Source: Pseudomonas parasichuanensis (lineage in GTDB: Bacteria; Pseudomonadota; Gammaproteobacteria; Pseudomonadales; Pseudomonadaceae). Taken from it: a stretch of DNA of 40,358 nucleotides. Both the position numbers and the translations under genes were made by a program. This document shows, in pieces, positions 28,400 through 36,376 of this stretch; the stretch's first letter is position 1; each line of letters opens with the position of its first letter. Location: the NCBI RefSeq assembly GCF_021601385.1, contig NZ_BQHO01000044.1, forward strand, positions 1-40,358, written 5' to 3'. The notes under the pieces are model-generated. The model did not search any database. It was not told the DNA's origin and was given only the letters and a program-made list of their open reading frames with translations.

Positions 28400-28948
28400 T
28401 CAACTCACCCACTGAGTACCTTCAAGCTGCCCTTGCACCACTACTTTCCTGACCAAGAATTTGCAGGGCAAGGGCTTCTGGCTGTTCAGGTAGAGCAGCT
28501 TGTGGCCTTTCACCTCGGTGGACTCACTCGTGACACCCACGCGATTGCCCTCGCTATCGCGCAGGTAGCAGATCATTTCGCTGCCCGTCCAATCCAGCAG
28601 TTCGAGTTTCCAGGGCGCGGTGCGGGTGTGATAGTCGTACAGCCCAAGGTATCCGTTGGTGCTTACCCCCATGCGCTTGAACAGGCGGTCATGGGCCCTG
28701 GCGCGAATGTTGAAAAGCAGGCGGTCGGCAGTTTTCGACAGGAACTCCATTTCAAAAACAGGCGAATCCGCCAGGTCGCCTGCTTGAAGCCAGTTGCCTT
28801 CGGCAAACAGGCCCAGGATTCTGTCTTCGCTGGGCAGGCTGAATCGTAGAGGGATCTTGTTGTTTTCGTGGTACAGATAAATCCGTGCCTGGAATGATTC
28901 GAGTGCAGGTGCATTGAGTACGGTATTGACGACTGTATTGTCAGACAT
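28400..28948 (-). CDS. Unknown, trefoil-like paralogue 1
   Basis: The 182-residue protein has no signal peptide or membrane helix and no family I recognise. It shares with the next three genes the core NGYLGLY (residues 99-105), then WKLELLDWTG, CYLRDSEGNRVGV, and a final LYLNSQKPLPCKFLVRK. Read as three repeats, each ends in a (G)-x-L ... F/W-x-(L/F) pattern, which suggests a beta-trefoil fold; this is an inference. AAGGAAG precedes the ATG. GC is about 45-55% in sampled parts, below the surroundings. It follows paralogue 2 after 92 bp. Confidence 0.82.
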   Translation of the reverse strand: MSDNTVVNTVLNAPALESFQARIYLYHENNKIPLRFSLPSEDRILGLFAEGNWLQAGDLADSPVFEMEFLSKTADRLLFNIRARAHDRLFKRMGVSTNGYLGLYDYHTRTAPWKLELLDWTGSEMICYLRDSEGNRVGVTSESTEVKGHKLLYLNSQKPLPCKFLVRKVVVQGQLEGTQWVS

Positions 28949-29040
28949 GCCAGTTGCTTCCTTTTAGCGGGAAGATGTCTATCGGCGAATGTGCACGGGC
29001 AAACCTGTAAGTTGTTCTGCCTAGGGCGTTCAGTTGGCAC

Positions 29041-29589
29041 TCAGGGTAGCCAGGCGGTGCCTTCCCGTTTGCCTGGAAGATCGACTTTCTTTACCAGGAA
29101 CGTGCTGGGCGTTGAGGCACCGACTTTAAGGTAGTGAAACGTGCAGTTATTCACCGTGGTGTACTCAGTGTCCACACCCACGCGATTACCCAAATGATCA
29201 CGCAGGTAACACAGCATCTCCGTGCCTGTCCATTCTAGTGGTTGAAGTTTCCACAAGCGGGTATTTGCGCTTGTCTCATACAAGCCAAGGTAGCCGTTTG
29301 CGCTTCTGTCCAGCACCCGTAGCTCGTTCCTGTGGTTGTTAGTATGCATTTTTACCCAGAGGCGGCCCTGTGCACTCCCACGGAACTCTATTCCTGAGAT
29401 CGGCGAGTCACCCTCACCCCCTGCCTGCAACCATCCGCCTTGCGCGAACACCCCCCAGGCCCGATGTTCATTGGGGAGGCTGTAACGGAGTGGTGTTCTG
29501 ACTTCATCATCGAACAGATAGATTCGAGCCTGGAAGTAGCCGGTGGGAGGAGAATCTAGAACAGCTTGGATTATTTCGTTATTAGTCAT
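29041..29589 (-). CDS. Unknown, trefoil-like paralogue 2
   Basis: The 182-residue protein is the closest relative of paralogue 1: same length, same start (MTNNEIIQAVLDSP versus MSDNTVVNTVLNAP) and an aligned core of FQARIYLFDDE, GGWLQAGG, NGYLGLYE, LWKLQPLEWTGTEMLCYLRD, NRVGV, YLKVGASTPSTFLVKK and REGTAWLP at the end. No signal peptide is present. The ribosome site AGGA is 11 nt upstream of the ATG, somewhat far. It is preceded by a 374-bp gap. Two 60-base lines inside it count 33 and 32 G/C, against 45 in a sampled line of hrpB. Confidence 0.82.
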   Translation of the reverse strand: MTNNEIIQAVLDSPPTGYFQARIYLFDDEVRTPLRYSLPNEHRAWGVFAQGGWLQAGGEGDSPISGIEFRGSAQGRLWVKMHTNNHRNELRVLDRSANGYLGLYETSANTRLWKLQPLEWTGTEMLCYLRDHLGNRVGVDTEYTTVNNCTFHYLKVGASTPSTFLVKKVDLPGKREGTAWLP

Positions 29590-29963
29590 GTCGCTCGCGT
29601 CCTAATGGGTAGTTTTGTTCCGTCGGGGCACGCCTTTACAGTGGCTGGAAATCGTTGAGAGCGACAGCATGAAAGGGTTCCAACTGTCAGCTGTCTGGCC
29701 GATTTTACTCAGCGCAATCAGCGGCTCTGCCAATGGCATCGACGGGAAAAACTTAGGGCTGGCTGCTCTGGGGTTGTATGCATGCAAACTATGAAGTCTC
29801 GCGGAAAGTTTCGAATTTTAGTTCTCAGTCCAGGGAATGCCTGTATTGCCAAATCCTGGGCGCCGGTGAGCGCACGCAGCGAACCCTGCTATGGCTCGTC
29901 GCGGCGCCTTGGCCGCACACCCAAGCCACTCGCCAAAAGAGAACGTATTGCCGAGACAGGACA
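29590..29963. other. Non-coding gap between paralogues 2 and 3
   Basis: This 374-bp stretch is A+T rich for the window (one 60-base line counts 27 G/C). I see no convincing gene. A plus-strand frame at 29782-29967 (61 codons) lacks a ribosome site. No terminator or insertion-sequence end was found. The region presumably contains the promoter of paralogues 2 and 1. Confidence 0.4.
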
Positions 29964-30455
29964 CTAGTGAGCACGCACGATGAGGTACTCCCGCGGGGTA
30001 CCGGCTTCAACCGTGAGACCGCTCACTTCGTCGCCGTTACCCGGCAGTGCCTTGACCTGATGGCCCTGGTGGTCGCGTAGCAGGCAACGTACTCGATCCT
30101 GCTGCCATTCGAGCGGTTGCAACTTCCAGTAGTTTGCCGTGCCTGTGCCTGGATAGAGGCCGAGGCGACCATTGCTGTCGACATCGAGCTGCCGTGCGCT
30201 GTCTCTGGCCAGCGAAATGGTGAAGTGCAGGCGCTCGGGCCCCCGGGAATGAAAGCGGAACAGGAAGGCTTCGGCTGGGTCGTTACCCCCTGTCTGTAGC
30301 CAGCCAGTATCACTGCGAACATCCACCCCAAAACTTAAATCGTGGCGTGTGGCTTGCAAGTGGATGGGCGACCAACGCTGGCCTTGCCGCAGGTAGATCT
30401 GGCCGATGAAAGAATGGCCATCGGCCCAGGCGTTTGCGGTTCGGGACCTGCTCAT
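29964..30455 (-). CDS. Unknown, trefoil-like paralogue 3
   Basis: The 163-residue protein starts MSRSRTANAWADGHSFIGQIY. The shared core is present: IYLRQGQRWSPIHL, TGWLQTGG, FLFRFHSRGPERLHFTISL, NGRLGLYPG, YWKLQPLEWQ, RVRCLLRDHQG and TVEAGTPREYLIVRA. The NGYLGLY motif reads NGRLGLY here, and it lacks the C-terminal tail of paralogues 1 and 2. I chose the ATG at 30455 because AGGAGAACACAGC precedes it. The frame stays open 73 codons further, without homology. A leader hairpin lies directly upstream. Sampled GC (39 of 60) is closer to the chromosome. Confidence 0.82.
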   Translation of the reverse strand: MSRSRTANAWADGHSFIGQIYLRQGQRWSPIHLQATRHDLSFGVDVRSDTGWLQTGGNDPAEAFLFRFHSRGPERLHFTISLARDSARQLDVDSNGRLGLYPGTGTANYWKLQPLEWQQDRVRCLLRDHQGHQVKALPGNGDEVSGLTVEAGTPREYLIVRAH

Positions 30456-30472
30456 GCTGTGTTCTCCTGAAT

Positions 30473-30512
30473 GTGCGTTGCGCCGGTCGAAGTTAGGGCC
30501 GGCGTGACGCAC
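30473..30512 (-). promoter_or_regulatory. Leader stem upstream of paralogue 3
   Basis: Arms 30473-30486 and 30499-30512 pair as two 6-bp GC blocks with a 2-nt internal mismatch and a 12-nt loop, just before the AGGAGA ribosome site of paralogue 3. It is not followed by a T-run. It may influence translation or mRNA processing. Confidence 0.35.
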
Positions 30513-30630
30513 ATTAGGCAGGAGGTGAAAAGGGGGGGCAGCCTGAGCGGTTTCCTGATGGTGCCCTGGTTCCTTGTTCCCAAGGGACCTGACCAGGGCG
30601 TAGTTGGTGGCGATTGTGCTTGCCGGTTCG

Positions 30631-31122
30631 CTATCCAATGCGCGAAATGACGAATTCGCGAGGGCTGCCCTCACCTACCTTGAGATAGTAGGGAGGACCG
30701 GCCTCCACGCCTACCGCATTACCCAGATGATCACGAATGCGGCAGCGTACCGTTGTATCAGTCCAGGCCAGCGGTTCCAGCTTCCAGTAATCAGTGACCG
30801 TCGCGTGTTCGTACAAGCCCAGGTAATCATTGCGGCTTTTGCCGAGCTGGCGTGCGCGGTCAGTGTCCAGTGCCAGCATGAAATGCAGCCTGTTCGGCGT
30901 GCCGGAGTGATAGCGAAAATGCAATGCCATGGCCTTACCGTTGCCTTGCGCCATGAGCCAGCCATTGTCGCCAGTGCTCTGTTCGAAGCCGCCGGATAAA
31001 GACGGGCCGTAGCGTTTCTTGATGTGGGTGACGGGTACCTTGGCGCCGCCCTGGAGCAAGTAAAGGTTGGCAGTGAAGGCGGACTGGTGGGCCCAGTCTG
31101 GGCTGTGCGGGGGCATGCTCAT
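30631..31122 (-). CDS. Unknown, trefoil-like paralogue 4
   Basis: The 163-residue protein starts MSMPPHSPDWAHQSAFTANLY. The core aligns with paralogue 3: LYLLQGGAKVPVTH, NGWLMAQGN, LHFRYHSGTPNRLHFMLAL, NDYLGLYEH, YWKLEPLAWTD, VRCRIRDHLGNAVGV, YYLKVGEGSPREFVISR. There is no signal peptide. GAGG lies 8 nt upstream of the ATG. It is the first of the four genes on the minus strand. Paralogue 3 follows after 175 bp and the YciC-like gene precedes it by 98 bp. A role in binding sugar or protein ligands is only suggested by the fold guess. Confidence 0.82.
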   Translation of the reverse strand: MSMPPHSPDWAHQSAFTANLYLLQGGAKVPVTHIKKRYGPSLSGGFEQSTGDNGWLMAQGNGKAMALHFRYHSGTPNRLHFMLALDTDRARQLGKSRNDYLGLYEHATVTDYWKLEPLAWTDTTVRCRIRDHLGNAVGVEAGPPYYLKVGEGSPREFVISRIG

Positions 31123-31220
31123 GGAGGGTTCCTCTGCGAAAGTGGCCTGGCAACTGTGTAGTCACAGCGCCGGGCCAGTCTGCGCGCCGGGTGCTCGCAC
31201 CGGCATCAGGAGCGCTTTCC

Positions 31221-31877
31221 TTACTGGGCGGCCTCTCCCTCGAGCAGCATGAACAGGCGATACAGCACCACAGTGCTGAACAACTGCAAGAAGCCACTGA
31301 GGCTGTCCAGGGCCAGTTGCACGCCTGGCTGCGGCTCGGGGAATACCGTCAGCAGCAGGCCATCGATCAGCCACAGCGGCGCCAGCACCGACAGCATGCA
31401 CACCATGATGCGCATGAAGTGCCCGGTGGTCATGCGTGCGCTGGTGCGCATCGACTCGACCACCGGCAGCCCGCGCAGCACCAGCAGGTATTCGGCGAAC
31501 ACCAGGTTCACCATGACCCACACGCCCGGGAAGATGAACAGCGCCAGGCCCGCCATGATCAGCAGCGAGCTGATCAGGATCAGCAGCGCCAGCGCCGGCC
31601 ACAGCTGCACGGCGCGGGCGAACAGGTTGCGCTTGGCGATCTGGTTGCCGTTGCTGCGGGTGTCGAGGTAGAGGATCAGCGCCGCGCTGTACAGCGGGTA
31701 GAACAGCAGGCTGACCAACATGCCGTAGGCCGGCGAAGCCTGCTCGCCCAGCTGGCGGTAGAGCAGTTGGGTGCACAGGGCCTCGAGCATCACCAGCGGC
31801 AGGCACAGCTGGAGGATGCTCGCCAGGTGGCGGCGGAAGAAGTACAGGGAGTCGCGCAGAACGCTCAGCGGATTCAT
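31221..31877 (-). CDS. YciC-like (UPF0259) inner-membrane protein
   Basis: The 218-residue protein has about six membrane segments (from SILQLCLPLVMLEALCTQLL to the C-terminal LFSTVVLYRLFMLLEG). The IFPGVWVMVNLVFAEYLLVLRGLPVVESMRTSARMTTGHF stretch is typical of the YciC/glycerophosphoryl-diester membrane family. Function is unknown; it may be involved in membrane homeostasis. It diverges from the DUF2076 gene and is upstream of the trefoil-like genes on the same strand (98-bp gap), so cotranscription is possible. Confidence 0.82.
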   Translation of the reverse strand: MNPLSVLRDSLYFFRRHLASILQLCLPLVMLEALCTQLLYRQLGEQASPAYGMLVSLLFYPLYSAALILYLDTRSNGNQIAKRNLFARAVQLWPALALLILISSLLIMAGLALFIFPGVWVMVNLVFAEYLLVLRGLPVVESMRTSARMTTGHFMRIMVCMLSVLAPLWLIDGLLLTVFPEPQPGVQLALDSLSGFLQLFSTVVLYRLFMLLEGEAAQ

Positions 31878-32033
31878 CGGTCAACATCGCATGGCAGAAA
31901 AAGCAGGGCGTAACTTTAGCCCAGACCGCCCGCTTGCTGAAAAAAGTTTCATGGCCTGGGCGATTGAATCAGCCGGGCCTGCCCCCCATCTTTGAGCCTG
32001 TCCGATGTCCCGTTCAGCCCATGAGGTCGCTTG

Positions 32034-32777
32034 ATGAACACTGAAGAACAAACCCTGATCGACGGCCTGTTCGGCCGCCTCAAGCAAGCCGAGGACCCCG
32101 CCCAGCCGCGCGACGCCCAGGCCCAGGCGTGCATCGAGCAGCACCTGCGCCAGCAGCCGGCGGCGCCGTACTACATGGCCCAGGCGATCCTGGTACAGGA
32201 GGCTGCGATCAAGCGCCTGGACGAGCAGAACAAGCAGCTCGAAGCCGAACTCAAGCAGGCCCGTGCCCAGGTTGAGGCGACCCGTTCCAGCGCGGGTAAT
32301 GGTGGCGGTGGTTTCCTGTCCAGCATCTTTGGGGCCGGTGCCCGCAGCCCTGCGCCGGAACCACAGCGTTCGGTTGCACCGCCGCCGTCTTCTGCCGGCG
32401 GCTGGCGCGAGCCTGCCCCGCAGGCCTACGCCCCCCCTCAACCCCAGCAGGGTTTCGGCGCGGCGCCTGCGCCGGCACGCAGTGGCGCCAGCAGCTTCCT
32501 CGGCGGGGCGATGCAGACCGCCGCCGGTGTGGCCGGCGGCGTGCTGTTGGCCCAAGGCATCAGCAGCCTGTTCAATCATCATTCGCAGCCTGAAGAGGTG
32601 GTCGAGGTGATCAAGGAAGAACCGGCGCCGGCCAGCGACACCGGCGGCTGGAACGACCAGGGCGGCCAGCAGCAGGTGGCCGACAACGGTGGTTGGGGCA
32701 GCGACCAGGGTGGTTTTGCCGATACCGACTACGGCAGTGATGATGGCGGTTTCTTCTCGGACGACGACTACGTCTGA
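32034..32777 (+). CDS. DUF2076 protein
   Basis: The 247-residue protein begins with the DUF2076 pattern (MNTEEQTLIDGLFGRLKQAE; PYYMAQAILVQEAAIKRLDEQNKQLEAELKQARAQ, coiled coil about 45-80). A Pro/Ala/Gly-rich linker follows, then a glycine-zipper-like hydrophobic segment (LGGAMQTAAGVAGGVLLAQGISSLF, about 155-180) and an acidic Gly/Asp tail. The domain is described as a periplasmic ligand-binding sensor family, but no signal peptide is visible. GAGGTCGCTTG precedes the ATG at 32034. Confidence 0.85.
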   Translation: MNTEEQTLIDGLFGRLKQAEDPAQPRDAQAQACIEQHLRQQPAAPYYMAQAILVQEAAIKRLDEQNKQLEAELKQARAQVEATRSSAGNGGGGFLSSIFGAGARSPAPEPQRSVAPPPSSAGGWREPAPQAYAPPQPQQGFGAAPAPARSGASSFLGGAMQTAAGVAGGVLLAQGISSLFNHHSQPEEVVEVIKEEPAPASDTGGWNDQGGQQQVADNGGWGSDQGGFADTDYGSDDGGFFSDDDYV

Positions 32778-32803
32778 GGGCTCTGGCATACTCGTTGGCA
32801 CTT

Positions 32804-32910
32804 TGGGGGGCGCGTTGCGCCCCTTTCGCGACACAAGGCCGCTCCTACAGGTTTACGCGACCCCCTGTAGGAGCGGCCTTGTGCCGCGAAAGGGCTGCGC
32901 AGCAGCCCCC
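32804..32910. repeat. REP pair between the DUF2076 gene and the NYN gene
   Basis: CCCTTTCGCGACACAAGGCC with GCTCCTACAGG faces its inverted copy (CCTGTAGGAGCGGCCTTGTG, CCGCGAAAGGG). The loop is only about 10 nt. It lies upstream of a co-directional gene, so it could sit inside a transcript. Confidence 0.85.
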
Positions 32911-32937
32911 TTCACGGATTCAACGAGGTCACCACGC

Positions 32938-33417
32938 GTGAAGAAAATCGCCCTGTTCGCCGACGTGCAGAACCTCTACTACACGGTTCGCCAGGGCCAC
33001 GGCTGCCATTTCAATTATTCCGCGCTGTGGGCCGATGTCAGCCGCGAAGGGCAGATCGTCGAGGCGGTGGCCTACGCCATCGACCGCGGCGACAGCAAGC
33101 AGCAACAGTTCCAGCAGATCCTGCGCAACCTCGGTTTCGAGGTGCGCCTCAAACCTTACATCCAGCGCGCCGATGGCTCGGCCAAGGGCGACTGGGACGT
33201 GGGTATCACCCTCGATGTGATCGAGGCGGCGGCGCGGGTCGATCAGGTGGTACTGGCCTCCGGTGACGGCGATTTCGACTTGTTGCTGGAACGGGCGATG
33301 CAGCGCCACGGCGTCGAAACCGTCGTCTATGGCGTGCCAGGGCTGACGGCGTTGTCGGTGATCCGCGCGGCCAGCCGCTACGTACCGATCGAGGGCAAGC
33401 TGCTGCTGCGTCACTGA
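32938..33417 (+). CDS. NYN-domain (LabA/DUF88-type) putative RNase
   Basis: The 159-residue protein is a single NYN (PIN-like) domain. The acidic catalytic-type residues are visible: D9 in LFADVQNLYY, KGDWDVGITLDVIEA mid-protein and SGDGDFDLLL, then AASRYVPI at the end. NYN proteins are predicted metal-dependent RNases; LabA-type members have no clear bacterial target. The start is GTG at 32938 with GAGGT 8 nt upstream; the frame extends upstream through the REP pair without homology. It is convergent with the second Lrp-type gene. Confidence 0.9.
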   Translation: MKKIALFADVQNLYYTVRQGHGCHFNYSALWADVSREGQIVEAVAYAIDRGDSKQQQFQQILRNLGFEVRLKPYIQRADGSAKGDWDVGITLDVIEAAARVDQVVLASGDGDFDLLLERAMQRHGVETVVYGVPGLTALSVIRAASRYVPIEGKLLLRH

Positions 33418-33426
33418 GCTGACGCT

Positions 33427-33885
33427 TCACGCCTTCCTGCCACTGCCCTCCAGATGCCCCAGCGGCACCCGCCGCTCCACCGCGCTGGACAAAATGATCG
33501 AGGTCTTGCTGAAACCCAGCTGCGATACCCGGTTGATCAGCGCCTCCAGCTCCGTCATCGACGCCACCGCCGCCTGCATGATCACGCAAGGGTCCCCGGT
33601 CACCCGGTGACACTCGGTCAGCTCGGGGATGCGCGCCAGGGTTTCATAGGCCTGCTGGTTGCCATGGCTGGCCAGGCGCAGCTCCATCACGCACTGGATC
33701 GGCAGGCCGATCTTCTCCAGGTCGACCTTGGCCGTGTAGCCACTGATCACCCCGCTGGCCTCGAGCTTGGCGACCCGCTCGGCCACCGCCGGGGCCGACA
33801 GGTTGACCTGGCGCGCCAGCTGCGCGTAGGTGGCCCGGCCGTCTTCCAGCAGGGCGGCGAGGAGCATGCGGTCGTATTTGTCCAT
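33427..33885 (-). CDS. Lrp/AsnC-family regulator
   Basis: The 152-residue protein has a winged helix-turn-helix (MDKYDRMLLAALLEDGRATYAQLARQVNLSAPAVAERVAKLEASG) and a RAM domain (about 65-145) with VTGDPCVIMQ. AGGAA precedes the ATG. It diverges from an EamA-type exporter across 154 bp containing TTTGCAA repeats. This suggests it controls that exporter, possibly in response to an amino acid. It ends 10 bp from the NYN gene stop. Confidence 0.92.
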   Translation of the reverse strand: MDKYDRMLLAALLEDGRATYAQLARQVNLSAPAVAERVAKLEASGVISGYTAKVDLEKIGLPIQCVMELRLASHGNQQAYETLARIPELTECHRVTGDPCVIMQAAVASMTELEALINRVSQLGFSKTSIILSSAVERRVPLGHLEGSGRKA

Positions 33886-33900
33886 GGCGATTCCTGATGG

Positions 33901-33946
33901 CTTTGCAATCGATGGTCAAGGCTGTGCATAACCATGCTTTGCAAAG
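33901..33946. promoter_or_regulatory. Candidate Lrp-type operator region
   Basis: CTTTGCAA at 33901-33908 recurs as the perfect palindrome CTTTGCAAAG at 33937-33946. ATGGT (33912) and ACCAT (33931) form a further inverted pair. The region lies just upstream of the regulator gene and between it and the exporter. The A/T-rich stretch to 34000 probably holds the exporter promoter. Confidence 0.45.
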
Positions 33947-34039
33947 TGTTTCGGTGATTTAAACGTGTTTTGTAACTTAAGTTTGCCGTTGGCCCTTTCT
34001 AAACTAAGCCACCCGTAAACGGATTTCGAGCCCCTTGTC

Positions 34040-34960
34040 ATGACTGCCTCCCGTCGCTTCCCCTTGCTGCTTGTCGGCGCCTTTCTTGCCCTGTACCTGG
34101 TCTGGGGCTCGACCTACCTGTTCATCCGCATCGGTGTTGAGTCCTGGCCACCGCTGATGATGGCGGGTGTGCGCTTCGTGATCGCCGGCAGCCTGCTGTA
34201 TGGCTTCCTGCGCTGGCGCGGGGCGCCGGCACCCACCTGGCCGCAATGGCGTGCGGCCGGGGCAATCGGTTTCCTGCTGCTCAGTTGCGGCAACGGCGGC
34301 GTGACCCTGGCCGAGCACGCCGGGGTGGCCTCGGGCGTGGCCGCCCTGGCGGTGGCGACCGTGCCGCTGTTCACCCTGGTGTTCGGCCTGTTGTTCGGCC
34401 ACCGCAATTCGCGCCTGGAATGGGCGGGCATCGCCCTCGGCCTGGTGGGCATCGGCATGCTCAACATGGGCTCGAACCTGCAGGCCAGCCCCATGGGCGC
34501 CGCGCTGATCCTGTTTGCCGCAGCGGCCTGGGCCTTTGGCTCGGTGTGGAGCAAGCAGCTGCCGCTGCCCCAGGGCGCCATGGCCAGCGCCGCGGAAATG
34601 CTGGTGGGCGGCGCTGCGCTGCTGATCGGCAGCGGCCTGAGCGGCGAGCGCCTGACCCAGATGCCCACGGCCGCCGGTTGGGGCGCGCTGGCCTACCTGG
34701 TGCTGTTCGGCTCGATCCTCGCCTTCAGCGCCTACATGTACCTGCTCAAGCACGTGCGCCCGGCGGCGGCCACCAGCTACGCCTACGTCAACCCGGCGGT
34801 GGCGGTGCTGCTGGGGATCGTCTTTGCCGGCGAGCAGATCGGCGCCGAGGAGTGCCTGGCGATGGCGGTGATCATCGGCGCGGTGGTGCTGATCGGCCTG
34901 CCGCAGTGGCGCAAGGCGCCCGAACAGCCAGCGCCGTTGAAACAGCAGGCGTGCAAGTAA
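34040..34960 (+). CDS. EamA/DMT-family exporter, YedA-like
   Basis: The 306-residue protein has ten membrane segments in two EamA halves. Motifs: YLVWGSTYLFIRIGVESWPPL near the start and, in the second half, SYAYVNPAVAVLLGIVFAGEQIG. YedA and relatives export amino acids or other small metabolites; the substrate here is unknown. It diverges from an Lrp-type regulator, a common pairing for amino-acid exporters. No strong Shine-Dalgarno is seen before the ATG (TTCGAGCCCCTTGTC). The rhlE gene follows 78 bp later. Confidence 0.9.
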   Translation: MTASRRFPLLLVGAFLALYLVWGSTYLFIRIGVESWPPLMMAGVRFVIAGSLLYGFLRWRGAPAPTWPQWRAAGAIGFLLLSCGNGGVTLAEHAGVASGVAALAVATVPLFTLVFGLLFGHRNSRLEWAGIALGLVGIGMLNMGSNLQASPMGAALILFAAAAWAFGSVWSKQLPLPQGAMASAAEMLVGGAALLIGSGLSGERLTQMPTAAGWGALAYLVLFGSILAFSAYMYLLKHVRPAAATSYAYVNPAVAVLLGIVFAGEQIGAEECLAMAVIIGAVVLIGLPQWRKAPEQPAPLKQQACK

Positions 34961-35038
34961 TGCCTGTGGCAGCGGGCCATTTGTTGCCTGTGCTGGGGTA
35001 AACTTGCCGCCTTCGCTGAACCCCCTGACGGTATTGCC

Positions 35039-36370
35039 ATGAATTTCGCCCAACTCGGCCTGATCGAACCGCTGCTGCGCACCTTGCAGACGCTGGACTA
35101 CAGCACTCCCACCCCGGTCCAGGCCAAGGCCATCCCCGCCGTGCTCGCCGGCCGCGACCTGATGGCCGCCGCCCAGACCGGCACCGGCAAGACCGCGGGC
35201 TTTGCCCTGCCGGTGCTGCAGCGCCTGGCCCTGGAAGGCGAGAAGGTCGCCAGCAACTCGATCCGCGCGCTGGTGCTGGTACCCACCCGCGAACTGGCCG
35301 AGCAGGTCCACGCCAACGTGCGTGAATACGCCGAGAACCTGCCGCTGTCCACCTACGCGGTGTACGGCGGGGTCAGCATCAACCCGCAAATGATGCGCCT
35401 GCGCCGTGGCGTCGACCTGCTGGTGGCCACCCCCGGCCGGCTGCTCGACCTGTTCCGCCAGAACGCCATCAAGTTCGGCCAGGTACAGACCCTGGTGCTC
35501 GACGAAGCCGACCGCATGCTCGACCTGGGCTTTGCCGAAGAACTGCGGGCGGTGTACGCCGCGCTGCCGCGCAAGCGCCAGACCCTGCTGTTCTCGGCCA
35601 CCTTCTCCGAGCAGATCCGCCTGCTCGCGGGCCTGGCGCTGAACGACCCGCTGAGCATCGAGGTCAGCCCGCGCAATGCCGCCGCCACCACCGTCAAGCA
35701 GTGGCTGGTGCCGGTGGACAAGAAGCGCAAGGCCGACCTGTTCTGCCACCTGCTGCGCAAGCAGCGCTGGAGCCAGGTGCTGGTGTTCGCCAAGACCCGC
35801 AACGGCGTGGACCAGCTGGTCGAGCGCCTGCTCGCCGAAGGCGTCAACGCCGATGGCATCCACGGTGATCGCCCCCAGGCCACCCGCCAGCGCGCACTCG
35901 ACAGCTTCAAGGCCCGTGAGGTCCAGGTGCTGGTGGCCACCGACGTTGCCGCGCGCGGCCTGGACATCGACGACCTGCCGCTGGTGGTCAACCTCGACCT
36001 GCCGATCGTGGCCGAAGACTACGTGCACCGCATCGGGCGCACGGGCCGTGCCGGCAACAAGGGTGAGGCGATCTCGCTGGTGTGCGCGGACGAAGTGCAG
36101 ATGCTCGCGTCGATCGAGACCTTGATTCGCCAGCAGCTGCCACGCCATGAAGAGCCGGATTTCATCCCTGATCACCGGGTGCCGATGATCGATGCCAGTG
36201 GCCAGGTGGTGAAGAAACCGAAGAAGCCGAAAAAACCGAAAGAGAACAGCGCCAAGCGCGGGCTGGGGCGTTGGATGGACAGTGATGAGGGCGGGGCGGC
36301 GGCGCCGGCGGTCAAGGCCGTGCGCAAGGTGCCGAGCTTCAACGGTGGGGCGCGCAAGCGTAAGCCTTGA
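35039..36370 (+). CDS. rhlE: DEAD-box RNA helicase RhlE
   Basis: The 443-residue protein has the Q motif (YSTPTPVQAKAIP), Walker A AQTGTGKT at 45-52, PTRELAEQ, DEAD near 153, SATF, ARGLDIDDLPLVVN and HRIGRTGRAG. A basic lysine-rich tail (KKPKKPKKPKE, 390 onwards) is typical of RhlE. These proteins remodel RNA in ribosome assembly and degradosome contacts, and Pseudomonas has more than one. The ribosome site is weak (CTGACGGTATTGCC). A REP pair separates it from the convergent flavoprotein gene. Confidence 0.94.
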   Translation: MNFAQLGLIEPLLRTLQTLDYSTPTPVQAKAIPAVLAGRDLMAAAQTGTGKTAGFALPVLQRLALEGEKVASNSIRALVLVPTRELAEQVHANVREYAENLPLSTYAVYGGVSINPQMMRLRRGVDLLVATPGRLLDLFRQNAIKFGQVQTLVLDEADRMLDLGFAEELRAVYAALPRKRQTLLFSATFSEQIRLLAGLALNDPLSIEVSPRNAAATTVKQWLVPVDKKRKADLFCHLLRKQRWSQVLVFAKTRNGVDQLVERLLAEGVNADGIHGDRPQATRQRALDSFKAREVQVLVATDVAARGLDIDDLPLVVNLDLPIVAEDYVHRIGRTGRAGNKGEAISLVCADEVQMLASIETLIRQQLPRHEEPDFIPDHRVPMIDASGQVVKKPKKPKKPKENSAKRGLGRWMDSDEGGAAAPAVKAVRKVPSFNGGARKRKP

Positions 36371-36376
36371 TATGAC

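Noticed and set aside
29782-29967. Plus-strand 61-codon frame between paralogues 2 and 3
   Set aside because: There is no ribosome site, no recognisable motif, and composition is odd for a gene. It was left as non-coding.
28400-31122. Calling the paralogues a known phage, toxin or lectin family
   Set aside because: No motif I can name supports a specific function. The fold idea is kept as inference only.
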